A stretch of DNA of 8,579 nt from CBDDRG01 sp965232975. GTDB lineage: Bacteria > Pseudomonadota > Gammaproteobacteria > Pseudomonadales > Porticoccaceae. Below are positions 1 through 5,692 of this stretch, one piece after another. Below the pieces are notes generated by a model, which was not told the origin of the DNA, made no database searches, and saw nothing but the letters and a program-made list of their open reading frames with translations. The position numbers and the translations under genes are program-made. The stretch covers positions 1-8,579 of the forward strand of contig CBDDRG010000002.1 in NCBI GenBank assembly GCA_965232975.1, written 5' to 3'. The stretch's first letter is position 1, and every line of letters begins with the position of its first letter.

Positions 1-424
1 CGGTGGCGACGCGGGGCGGCGGCGCGGGCGCAGCCGTATCCTGCTGCGGCGGGCGCTCCGCGCTGAGCGGCGGCAATATCTGTGGGGGCGGCGCGGCGAC
101 GCGCGGCGGTAGCCCGCGCACCGCGGCGGCCGCGCTATCGCTTTTGATCGCCCGCCAGGGTACGCGCTCGGGCACGACCACTGGCGTCACGGGGTCGGGC
201 GCCGCGGTGAAGGGTCGCGGTGGCGCGGACGGGGGTGGCGCCGCTGCCGGCACCGCCAAGGCGACCGCATCGCCACCTGCGTTCGCTACCGGCTGCGTCC
301 CGCGCGGCTCGAACAGCGAGCGGCGCCGGCGCTCCAGCAGCGGTGCGCGCTGCGCGGCGCGCTCGACCAGACTGGCCAGATAGGGGCTGGCGGCCGGTGC
401 CTGGGCGGGATCGTCCATGCTCAT
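1..424 (-). CDS. Pro/Ala-rich eCIS-associated hypothetical protein (partial, 3' end off the left edge)
   Basis: An open frame runs from an ATG at 424-422 to the window edge without a stop, giving 141 visible residues. The ATG overlaps the stop of the upstream gene as ATGA, which points to translational coupling; a second in-frame ATG lies two codons later. Residues 14-40 look like a short structured helix that ends in a basic motif, LLERRRRSLFEP (about 29-40). Everything after that is low complexity, rich in Pro, Ala, Arg and Val, and probably disordered. I recall small proteins with a 'basic stretch then SLFEP' start sitting beside baseplate and ATPase genes in eCIS clusters, but no function is known to me and no enzyme motif is visible. 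Position and coupling make it part of the injection-system operon, perhaps a baseplate accessory or linker protein (inference). The frame is certain; the function is not. Confidence 0.7.
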   Translation of the reverse strand, partial: MSMDDPAQAPAASPYLASLVERAAQRAPLLERRRRSLFEPRGTQPVANAGGDAVALAVPAAAPPPSAPPRPFTAAPDPVTPVVVPERVPWRAIKSDSAAAAVRGLPPRVAAPPPQILPPLSAERPPQQDTAAPAPPPRVAT

Positions 425-1155
425 GGGCTCGACCCCTGGACCAAATCCAGATAGAACTGCCGCCGCACCGGGCTCAAAGCCAGGATATCGGCCTCGCGCC
501 AACCGTAGGCGCTGGCGAGCAGGTGGACATCGACCAGCAGCGCCTGCGCCCAGTCGTCGAGCTCGCCCCACAGATAGCTGACGATGTCGAAGGCGAGACT
601 CCAGGCGTGGGCGCACGCGGGACAGTTCAGCGCAATGCGGATGTCGGCGCCCGGATCGGCGGCCGCCATGCGCGCGCCCAACTCGGCGGCGATATCCGGC
701 GGCAATTGCGCGGCGTCGATGGCGGTACCGAAGCGGCGCATCGCCAGTGTGCAGCGCTGGAGCAGCGCCAGCGCCGCGACGTCCGTGGGCGCACCGCTCA
801 CCGCCAGCACATCCGCGCTGGTGGGCAGCCGCACGCGGATGTCGTAGCCCTGCGCGGCAAAGTGCAAAGCGGTGGCGGCCGGAGCGGGCAGCACGCGGAT
901 ATCGGTGGTCGCGAAGCTGGACTCGAGCTGTTCGCCGCAAGCGGGACAGCGGGTCGTGGTCTCCAGCGTGGCGCCGAACAAGGTCTCGCGCAGCGTCAAC
1001 AGACAGGCGTCGCGCTCGCCGATACTGGTCTGCGCCCAGCTCTGTTCGTCGCGCTCCGGCCAGGCCGCGGCGAGCAGCGCCAGCGCGCGCTCGATCGGAT
1101 GGGCGGCGGCCCGGGTTTCCCAGACCTGCAGCAGTGGATCGACTTGGGCCGTCAT
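421..1155 (-). CDS. T4-type baseplate hub assembly/chaperone-like protein with two CxxC pairs (eCIS)
   Basis: The protein has 244 residues. It carries two CPAC motifs, C70/C73 and C178/C181, that could together bind one zinc as a split ribbon. Around them are mostly helical segments, and the C-terminus reads YGWREADILALSPVRRQFYLDLV (about 217-239, written here in sense only: Gly-Trp, Glu-Ala-Asp-Ile, Ser-Pro-x-Arg-Arg). That pattern of late 'W-x-E-A-D-I-x-x-L' followed by 'R-R' fits the T4 baseplate / hub assembly chaperone family (gp26/gp51-like, PF12322) found in eCIS and tailed-phage loci. Its likely role is in building the baseplate hub in the cytoplasm rather than in the finished particle. 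The ATG at 1155-1153 is the only reasonable start, because an in-frame TGA lies six codons upstream of it. No convincing Shine-Dalgarno sequence precedes it, which suggests low expression compared with the tube gene. Its stop overlaps the next gene by 4 bases. The family call rests on recognition, not on a search. Confidence 0.75.
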   Translation of the reverse strand: MTAQVDPLLQVWETRAAAHPIERALALLAAAWPERDEQSWAQTSIGERDACLLTLRETLFGATLETTTRCPACGEQLESSFATTDIRVLPAPAATALHFAAQGYDIRVRLPTSADVLAVSGAPTDVAALALLQRCTLAMRRFGTAIDAAQLPPDIAAELGARMAAADPGADIRIALNCPACAHAWSLAFDIVSYLWGELDDWAQALLVDVHLLASAYGWREADILALSPVRRQFYLDLVQGSSP

Positions 1156-1190
1156 GGCGGGCGTCGCGGTTCAGCCGCCCCGCGCCGGAA

Positions 1191-1211
1191 CTGCCCCCGC
1201 TAGCGGGACAG
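1191..1211 (-). other. Small hairpin in the tube-chaperone spacer
   Basis: On the minus strand this reads CTGTCCCGC-TA-GCGGGGGCAG. The core CCCG/CGGG pairs around a CTAG loop, and CTG/CAG closes the outside around a small bulge. It lies in the 79-base gap after the tube gene and has no T-run, so it is not a classical intrinsic terminator. It could be an RNA-processing or attenuation element that lowers expression of the downstream chaperone gene relative to the abundant tube subunit. It may also be chance in DNA this GC-rich. Confidence 0.3.
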
Positions 1212-1234
1212 CGCGGCGGAGGACGCGCCGGTCG

Positions 1235-1753
1235 TCAAGCCGGAAAGGTCGGTTCGGCGGGCTCGGCCACTTCGAGGTCGCGCTCCCAGCCCTCGTTTTC
1301 CAGCTTGATATGCTGAATTGCGATGGCGTTGGCATTGGCGTCGAGATCCGGCAGCGCCTGAAACTCCGCCACCCAGCAGCGGAACACCTTGTAGGCGATG
1401 GCGAGCTGGCCGGCCTCGTTGTAGACCTCGATGATGAGATCCTTGCGAAAGTCCTTCAGCGCGCTCTCGGCACCCAGACCGGCACCGAAGTTCCACACCT
1501 TGTGGTCCCACTGCTCGAACTCTTTATCGTGGGTGACGCCGCGCTCCAGCGTGATCGCCTCGAACTCGGTGCGGCCGGGCGACTTGCGGCTGCTGCTGGG
1601 GTCGCCGCCCTCGCGGTGCTTGACGACCTCGGTAGTGCGCTTCAAGGCGCTGACCTTGCTGACACCGGCGACGTATTTGTTGTCCCATTTGACGCGGAAT
1701 TTGAAATTCTTGTACGGATCGAAACGCTGGGCGTTGACGGTGAACTGTGCCAT
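1235..1753 (-). CDS. Contractile injection system tail tube protein (T4 gp19-like, TIGR02241-type)
   Basis: The protein has 172 residues and no signal peptide. It starts MAQFTVNAQRFDPYKNFKFR and continues through segments typical of the gp19-like inner tube family of eCIS (Afp1/Pvc1 class): 'VSKVSALKRTTEVVKHREGG', 'SRKSPGR', 'ITLERGVTHD', 'FEQW...VWNFG', and 'DLDANANAIAIQHIKLENEGWERD' near the C-terminus (about 138-161). In this family the protein stacks as hexameric rings to form the rigid tube driven out when the sheath contracts. The length is slightly above the roughly 150 residues usual for gp19-like tubes, with the extra residues in an acidic Pro-containing tail. The ATG at 1753-1751 lies 29 bases after the sheath stop, with a weak AGGGA in the leader. 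Only one tube gene is visible here; other systems have two or more. A tube paralogue could lie further left, outside the window. Confidence 0.92.
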   Translation of the reverse strand: MAQFTVNAQRFDPYKNFKFRVKWDNKYVAGVSKVSALKRTTEVVKHREGGDPSSSRKSPGRTEFEAITLERGVTHDKEFEQWDHKVWNFGAGLGAESALKDFRKDLIIEVYNEAGQLAIAYKVFRCWVAEFQALPDLDANANAIAIQHIKLENEGWERDLEVAEPAEPTFPA

Positions 1754-1782
1754 GGTCGGGTCCCTGTCGAATTAGCTGACGA

Positions 1783-3507
1783 TCACACGTCGATCTGGCC
1801 AGCGATCTGCTGGAGTTTTATCACCACGAATTCAGCGGGCCGCAAGGGCGCGAAGCCGACGACGACGTTGACAATGCCGAGGTTGATGTCGTTCTGCGTC
1901 GTGGTCTCCTTGTCGCACTTGACGAAGTAGGCGTCGCGCGCGCTGCTGCCCTGGAACGCACCCTGGCGAAACAGGTTGTGCATGAAGGCGCCGGCATTGA
2001 GGCGGATCTGCGCCCACAGCGGCCCGTCGTTGGGTTCGAACACCACCCATTTCAGGCCGCGATACAGGCTCTCCTCGATGAACAGCGCGGTGCGCCGCAC
2101 CGGGATGTACTTGTATTCATCGGCGAGCTGATCGGCGCCCTTCAGCGTGCGCGCGCCCCACACCACCCGCCCGGCGCCGGGAAAGGCGCGCAGGCAGTTG
2201 ATGCCGAGCGGATTCAATTCGCCGTTCTCGGCATCGGTCAGCGCCACCGCCAGTTGCGGCACCCCGGTGAGCGTCGCGTCCATGCCCGCTGGCGCCTTCC
2301 ACACCCCGCGCTGCGCGTCGGTGCGTGCGAACACGCCGGCGATGGCGCCGGCGGCGGCGAAGGTTTCGACCTGGTTGTCGCGCAGCGGATTGGGCTTGCG
2401 CAGGCGCGGGAAGAACAGCGCCGCGTTGCGGCTGCTGGCGCCGACGGCATCGTTGTCGGCATCCAGAAATTTGGTCCTGGCGGCGTCCTTGCTGAGCCAG
2501 TCCTTGGGCGCGTCGAGCAGCAGCATCGCGCGCCGCCGCTCGACGTAGGCGGCCGCCGCCGCCACCAGATTGGGATCGACATCGATGGCATCGACAACGG
2601 AGCGGTACGGCGGGATCACCAGCAGATTGAACAGATCGACCTGCTCCAGCGCGTACAGGCCCTTTTTCTGCGCCTCGCCATTGGCCGGCAGAAAATCGGC
2701 GACGGCCAGCGGCAGACCGTCGGACACCGCCGCGGCAGCCGCGGTCAGCGCGGTATCGAGCGCGGTTTTGGCGGCGGTCACGGCCGCCTTCTCAGCCGTC
2801 ACATCGGCGGCCGGGTCGGCATTCTGCTTGTCGGCGAGCGCCTTTTTGGCCGCCGCGTAGGCATCTTCCACAACACCGAGCGCGTCCTTGCCGGCCGCGA
2901 TCGCGGTCGCCGGGTTGACGGCGCCGTCGTAGCGCAGCAGCGCGGACTCGGCTTCCAGCACGCGGTCGACGCGGCGTGCGCTGTCTTTCAGGGTCAGGTT
3001 CAGATAGCGCTCGCCGCGCCCCGTGGCGCTGTCGCGCACACTGAGGTTGAACAAATCGGTCTTGGCGACGCCGAGCGCGGCCGCGGCTTCGGCGGACACA
3101 TTATCGACATCGATCGCCACCCGCAGCGCCACCCCCCAGGCGCCTTCGCTGGCGGCGATGAACTTGAAGCCGCCGATCGCAAGGGCCTGCTGCGCGGCCG
3201 GCGCCGGCACCGGCGGATCCGCGCCGGGGTTGCCGGGGTCGGCGTGGTACAGGCGCACCGCGATGGCCTGGCCACCGCCGTTCTGAAAGAAATCGCGCAC
3301 CGCGAAACCGAGCGCGGAGGCGTTGGTCAAGCCGCCGAATGCGGTTTCAAAGTCGCCGAAACTGTTGAGGGTGAGCGCCTGATTGACTGGCCCGCGGGTG
3401 GCGCGGCCGATGAACGCGGTGATCGAGGTGGCGACGCCGGTGATGGTGCGCACCCCGCTGGGAATTTCTTCGACGTAGACTCCGGGATAGCTGAGAACTG
3501 CAGGCAT
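1783..3507 (-). CDS. Contractile injection system tail sheath protein
   Basis: The protein has 574 residues from the ATG at 3507-3505, chosen because an AGGAGG box sits 5 bases upstream. An in-frame extension of 30 residues to 3597 is Lys/Arg-rich and has no such support. The N-terminus, MPAVLSYPGVYVEEIPSGVR, followed by 'TITGVATSITAFIGRATRGP', is the classic sheath start. The C-terminal domain (about 430-574) has 'NPLGINCLR', 'GRVVWGARTL', 'YIPVRRTALFIEESL', 'WVVFEPND..LWAQIRL' and 'FVVIKLQQ', typical of the sheath family (PF04984 and its C-terminal partner) seen in Afp/PVC particles and tailed phages. Sheath subunits assemble around the tube and contract to push it through a target envelope. 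Residues about 200-262 form an Ala/Lys/Asp-rich stretch that looks like an inserted helical hairpin. This is the first gene of the block; the tube gene follows after 29 bases. Confidence 0.95.
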   Translation of the reverse strand: MPAVLSYPGVYVEEIPSGVRTITGVATSITAFIGRATRGPVNQALTLNSFGDFETAFGGLTNASALGFAVRDFFQNGGGQAIAVRLYHADPGNPGADPPVPAPAAQQALAIGGFKFIAASEGAWGVALRVAIDVDNVSAEAAAALGVAKTDLFNLSVRDSATGRGERYLNLTLKDSARRVDRVLEAESALLRYDGAVNPATAIAAGKDALGVVEDAYAAAKKALADKQNADPAADVTAEKAAVTAAKTALDTALTAAAAAVSDGLPLAVADFLPANGEAQKKGLYALEQVDLFNLLVIPPYRSVVDAIDVDPNLVAAAAAYVERRRAMLLLDAPKDWLSKDAARTKFLDADNDAVGASSRNAALFFPRLRKPNPLRDNQVETFAAAGAIAGVFARTDAQRGVWKAPAGMDATLTGVPQLAVALTDAENGELNPLGINCLRAFPGAGRVVWGARTLKGADQLADEYKYIPVRRTALFIEESLYRGLKWVVFEPNDGPLWAQIRLNAGAFMHNLFRQGAFQGSSARDAYFVKCDKETTTQNDINLGIVNVVVGFAPLRPAEFVVIKLQQIAGQIDV

Positions 3508-3512
3508 GGCAT

Positions 3513-3518
3513 CCTCCT
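3513..3518 (-). promoter_or_regulatory. Strong Shine-Dalgarno site of the sheath gene
   Basis: The minus strand reads AAAGGAGGAT followed by GCC and the ATG. AGGAGG at 3518-3513 sits 5 bases before the start at 3507. This near-perfect anti-16S match fixes the sheath start at 3507 rather than at 3597, and fits a subunit needed in hundreds of copies per particle. Confidence 0.85.
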
Positions 3519-3539
3519 TTGCTTTTTTTGGTCTTGGCG

Positions 3540-3646
3540 CGATCTTATTCCGATTCGATCTTTGTCCGATGCTATGCGATCTTTTTTCGCCGCGCAACCG
3601 TCAATAAGGGCTGTTACATCGGCGGTCGTCAGTCGCGTCCGATCTT
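3540..3646 (-). repeat. Four copies of the heptamer AAGATCG upstream of the sheath gene
   Basis: Read on the plus strand as CGATCTT, the heptamer occurs at 3540-3546, 3556-3562, 3577-3583 and 3640-3646, all in the same orientation. The steps are 16, 21 and 63 bases; the last two are about 2 and 6 helical turns. Each copy contains a GATC site. Half-matches (CGAT) also occur at 3551, 3568 and 3651. This could be a cluster of regulator binding sites in front of the injection-system genes. No known regulator is assigned. Confidence 0.45.
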
Positions 3647-3662
3647 CAGGCGATTGGACGCG
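3634..3662. promoter_or_regulatory. 29-bp interrupted palindrome, candidate operator or leader hairpin
   Basis: The arms CGCGTCCGATC (3634-3644) and GATTGGACGCG (3652-3662) are reverse complements with one mismatch (G3641 against T3655, a G-U wobble in plus-strand RNA), around a 7-base centre TTCAGGC. No T-run follows on either strand, so it is not an intrinsic terminator. It lies 113 bases before the exporter start and 126 bases before the sheath start. That position suits an operator for a dimeric regulator acting on one or both blocks, or a structured 5' leader of the exporter mRNA. Confidence 0.55.
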
Positions 3663-3765
3663 TCCCGAGGGCGCTGGCGGCATGCGCGGTGCAGGCCCGC
3701 GCGATTTTTCGCGTCGTGGCGGCAAACTTCACGGGATTCAGCTTGTCCAATGCCGCGCTAGTTGC

Positions 3766-3771
3766 GGAGGA
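3766..3771 (+). promoter_or_regulatory. Shine-Dalgarno site of the ABC exporter gene
   Basis: GGAGGA ends 4 bases before the ATG at 3776. It decides the start. An in-frame start at 3689 would add 29 residues with no such site, and an in-frame ATG at 3923 has only a poor purine stretch upstream. Confidence 0.8.
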
Positions 3772-3775
3772 ACAG

Positions 3776-5692
3776 ATGATCCCAGACCGGATATCGGTAC
3801 CCGGCGGTGTTGGCGATGACCCGGGTTCGGCGTCCACTGGGAACCCAGCCACGCCCGGCTCGACGGCAAGCGCAGGGTTCGCCGCCGCGGATCGGCTCGG
3901 CCCGCGGCGGGCTGACGGGCAGATGTCCTTGCCGGAATACGCGTCCCGGGGCGCGGGCCGCTTTCTCCTGCACTATGTCAGCCGCCGCAGCGGGAGCCAC
4001 CTGGTCGTCCTCGGCTCCGTGCTGGCGGCCGTCGCCTGCGCGGTGGGCTCCCAATACGCGGTCAAGCGGTTGGTCGATACCCTCAGCGCGGGCTCGCCGT
4101 CCAGCTTCGCGCTGTGGGGCGCGGTCGGCATCCTGCTCGGCCTGGTGGCGGGCGACAACCTGCTGTGGCGCCTGGCCGGTTGGGTTTCCACCTATGCCTT
4201 CGTCGGGGTCGGCGGCGACATCCGTCTGGATCTGTTCAATCATCTCTCCGGCCACGGCACGCGCTACTTCGTCGAGCGGTTCCCGGGCGCCCTCGCCGGA
4301 CGCATCACCACGGCCGCGACTGCCGCCTGGACCATCGAAAGCTGGCTGGCCTGGAACACCATCCCGCCGGGTGTCGCGGTACTGGCCAGCATCGCCGTGC
4401 TCGGCGTGGTCAACTGGAAGCTGACGGTGGCGCTGCTCGTGGTCGTGGTCGTGCTCAGCGCCATCATCAGCAAGCTCGCCGCCGGTGGCCGCCATCTGCA
4501 CCAAGCCTTCGCGGGCCAGGCCGCCAGCGTCAGCGGCGACCTCACCGATATCGTCGCCAACATGGGCCTGGTGCGGGCCTTCGGCGCCGCCGCGCGCGAA
4601 CAGCAGCGACTCTCGCGCCAGATCGAAACCGAGATGGAAGCGCAGCGCGCCAGTCTGCGTTCACTGGAGCGCCTGCGCCTGTTCCATGCCTTCATCGTCT
4701 TCGGCGTCACCTCCGGCGTGCTCGTTTGGTCGGTCGAGCTGTGGGGGCGGGGTCAGATCAGTATCGGCGACGTGGTGCTGACCACCACGCTCGGCTTCAC
4801 CGTGCTGCATGCCTCGCGCGATTTCGCCATGGCCCTGGTCGACCTGACCCAACAGTTCTTCAAGCTCGGCGAAGCCTTGCAGGTGCTGGGTTTACCCCAT
4901 GAAATGCAGGACGCGCCCGCTGCCAAGCCGCTGCATGTGACGGGCGGCGCCGTCGCGTTCCGCAACGTGTCGTTCAGCTACCCCAACGGGCGGCCGGTGT
5001 TACGGCGGTTCAACATGGAGGTGCCGCGCGGGCAGAAGGTTGGTCTGGTCGGCCGCTCCGGCGCGGGCAAGTCCACCATCCTGGCACTGCTGCAAAGGCA
5101 CTATGACCCAGACGCGGGCCAGGTGCTGATAGATGGCCAGGACATCTCCCAGGTGACGCAGGAGAGCCTGCGCGATTCGATTGCGGTGGTGCAGCAGGAC
5201 ATCTCGCTGTTCCACCGCTCGTTGCTCGAAAACCTGCGCTATGGCAGGCCCGAGGCTAGCGACGCCGAGGTGTACCGCGCGGTGGAAGCGGCACATTGCG
5301 CCGAGTTCATCGACCGCCTGCCGGAGGGCTACCACACCCTGGTCGGCGAGCGCGGCGTCAAGCTCTCCGGCGGCCAGCGCCAGCGCCTGGCCATCGCCCG
5401 CGCTTTTTTGCGCGATGCGCCGATCGTGCTGCTCGATGAAGCCACCTCCTCGCTCGACACCGAGTCCGAGCAGGCGATCCAGGAAGCGCTGAGACGGCTG
5501 TTCAAGGGCCGCACCGTGATTGCCATCGCCCACCGTCTGTCTACGCTGGACGCCTTCGACCGCATCGTGGTCCTCGACCATGGCCGCATCGTCGAGGACG
5601 GGTCGCCCGCGCAGCTGCGGCGCACAAGCGGCATATACAGCCGCCTGTATGCCGGCCAATTCACCGCGCAGGGCCCGCAGGCCCTGCGATGA
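3776..5692 (+). CDS. ABC exporter half-transporter (fused transmembrane and ATPase domains)
   Basis: The protein has 638 residues. A Pro/Gly/Ser/Ala-rich tail of about 55 residues leads into a six-helix exporter membrane domain (about 60-370). Clear hydrophobic spans lie near 74-95, 111-131, 191-210, 215-233 and 303-320, and the coupling-helix segment 'LFNHLSGHGTRYFVERFPGALAGR' falls at about 153-176. The nucleotide-binding domain (about 393-630) is complete: Walker A GRSGAGKS (426-433), Q-loop VVQQD (471-475), signature LSGGQ (530-534), Walker B VLLDEA (551-556), D-loop SSLD (558-561) and H-loop His586. All catalytic residues are present, so an active ATPase is expected. It should work as a homodimer in the inner membrane, of the MsbA/MdlB/ATM1-like exporter class; the substrate (lipid, peptide, drug or thiol compound) cannot be told. 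It is the first gene of a plus-strand operon, and the next gene overlaps its stop as ATGA. Confidence 0.95.
   Translation: MIPDRISVPGGVGDDPGSASTGNPATPGSTASAGFAAADRLGPRRADGQMSLPEYASRGAGRFLLHYVSRRSGSHLVVLGSVLAAVACAVGSQYAVKRLVDTLSAGSPSSFALWGAVGILLGLVAGDNLLWRLAGWVSTYAFVGVGGDIRLDLFNHLSGHGTRYFVERFPGALAGRITTAATAAWTIESWLAWNTIPPGVAVLASIAVLGVVNWKLTVALLVVVVVLSAIISKLAAGGRHLHQAFAGQAASVSGDLTDIVANMGLVRAFGAAAREQQRLSRQIETEMEAQRASLRSLERLRLFHAFIVFGVTSGVLVWSVELWGRGQISIGDVVLTTTLGFTVLHASRDFAMALVDLTQQFFKLGEALQVLGLPHEMQDAPAAKPLHVTGGAVAFRNVSFSYPNGRPVLRRFNMEVPRGQKVGLVGRSGAGKSTILALLQRHYDPDAGQVLIDGQDISQVTQESLRDSIAVVQQDISLFHRSLLENLRYGRPEASDAEVYRAVEAAHCAEFIDRLPEGYHTLVGERGVKLSGGQRQRLAIARAFLRDAPIVLLDEATSSLDTESEQAIQEALRRLFKGRTVIAIAHRLSTLDAFDRIVVLDHGRIVEDGSPAQLRRTSGIYSRLYAGQFTAQGPQALR
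5667..5688 (+). promoter_or_regulatory. Perfect 9-bp hairpin ending one base before the PRC-barrel start codon
   Basis: The arms CGCAGGGCC (5667-5675) and GGCCCTGCG (5680-5688) are exact complements around the tetraloop CGCA. The stem lies in the last codons of the exporter gene and abuts the ATG at 5689, so it covers the whole region where a ribosome would bind for the PRC-barrel gene. Ribosomes finishing the exporter gene would melt it. The geometry is that of translational coupling (inference). There is no T-run, so it is not a terminator. Confidence 0.6.

Larger units (their letters stand above)
3508..3775. promoter_or_regulatory. Divergent intergenic region between the sheath gene and the ABC exporter operon
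   Basis: These 268 bases separate two divergently transcribed gene blocks, so the promoters for both should lie here. The half nearest the sheath gene (about 3514-3590) is clearly more A/T-rich than its surroundings, and its minus-strand leader is purine-rich with a run of seven A. Promoter matches are poor. The best minus-strand candidate I see is a -10-like TAAGAT at 3542-3547 with CGGACA at 3563-3568, only 15 bases apart. I found no convincing plus-strand promoter. The region also holds four heptamers and a 29-bp palindrome, listed separately, and a small hairpin CGCGA-TTTT-TCGCG at 3700-3713. No good open frame with a ribosome site lies inside it. Confidence 0.6.

Noticed and set aside
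220..1203. Plus-strand open frame of 327 codons opposite the hub-chaperone-like gene
   Set aside because: It is an antisense shadow: low-complexity Arg/Gly/Gln content and no ribosome site, while the minus strand has an eCIS-type protein with paired CxxC motifs.
3508..3597. N-terminal extension of the sheath protein by 30 residues to an upstream ATG
   Set aside because: The extension is Lys/Arg-rich and unlike sheath proteins, while the ATG at 3507 has an AGGAGG box and the family-typical N-terminus.
3599..3604. TTGACG on the minus strand as a -35 box for the sheath promoter
   Set aside because: No acceptable -10 hexamer is found 16-18 bases downstream.
3700..3713. CGCGA-TTTT-TCGCG hairpin in the exporter leader
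   Set aside because: A 5-bp stem with a T loop is too short to support a specific function, and it is not followed by a T-run.
1978..3819. Plus-strand open frame of 613 codons opposite the sheath gene
   Set aside because: It is antisense to a clear sheath protein, has an Arg/Gly/His-rich composition without domains, and crosses the intergenic palindrome. Long antisense frames are expected from high-GC codon bias.
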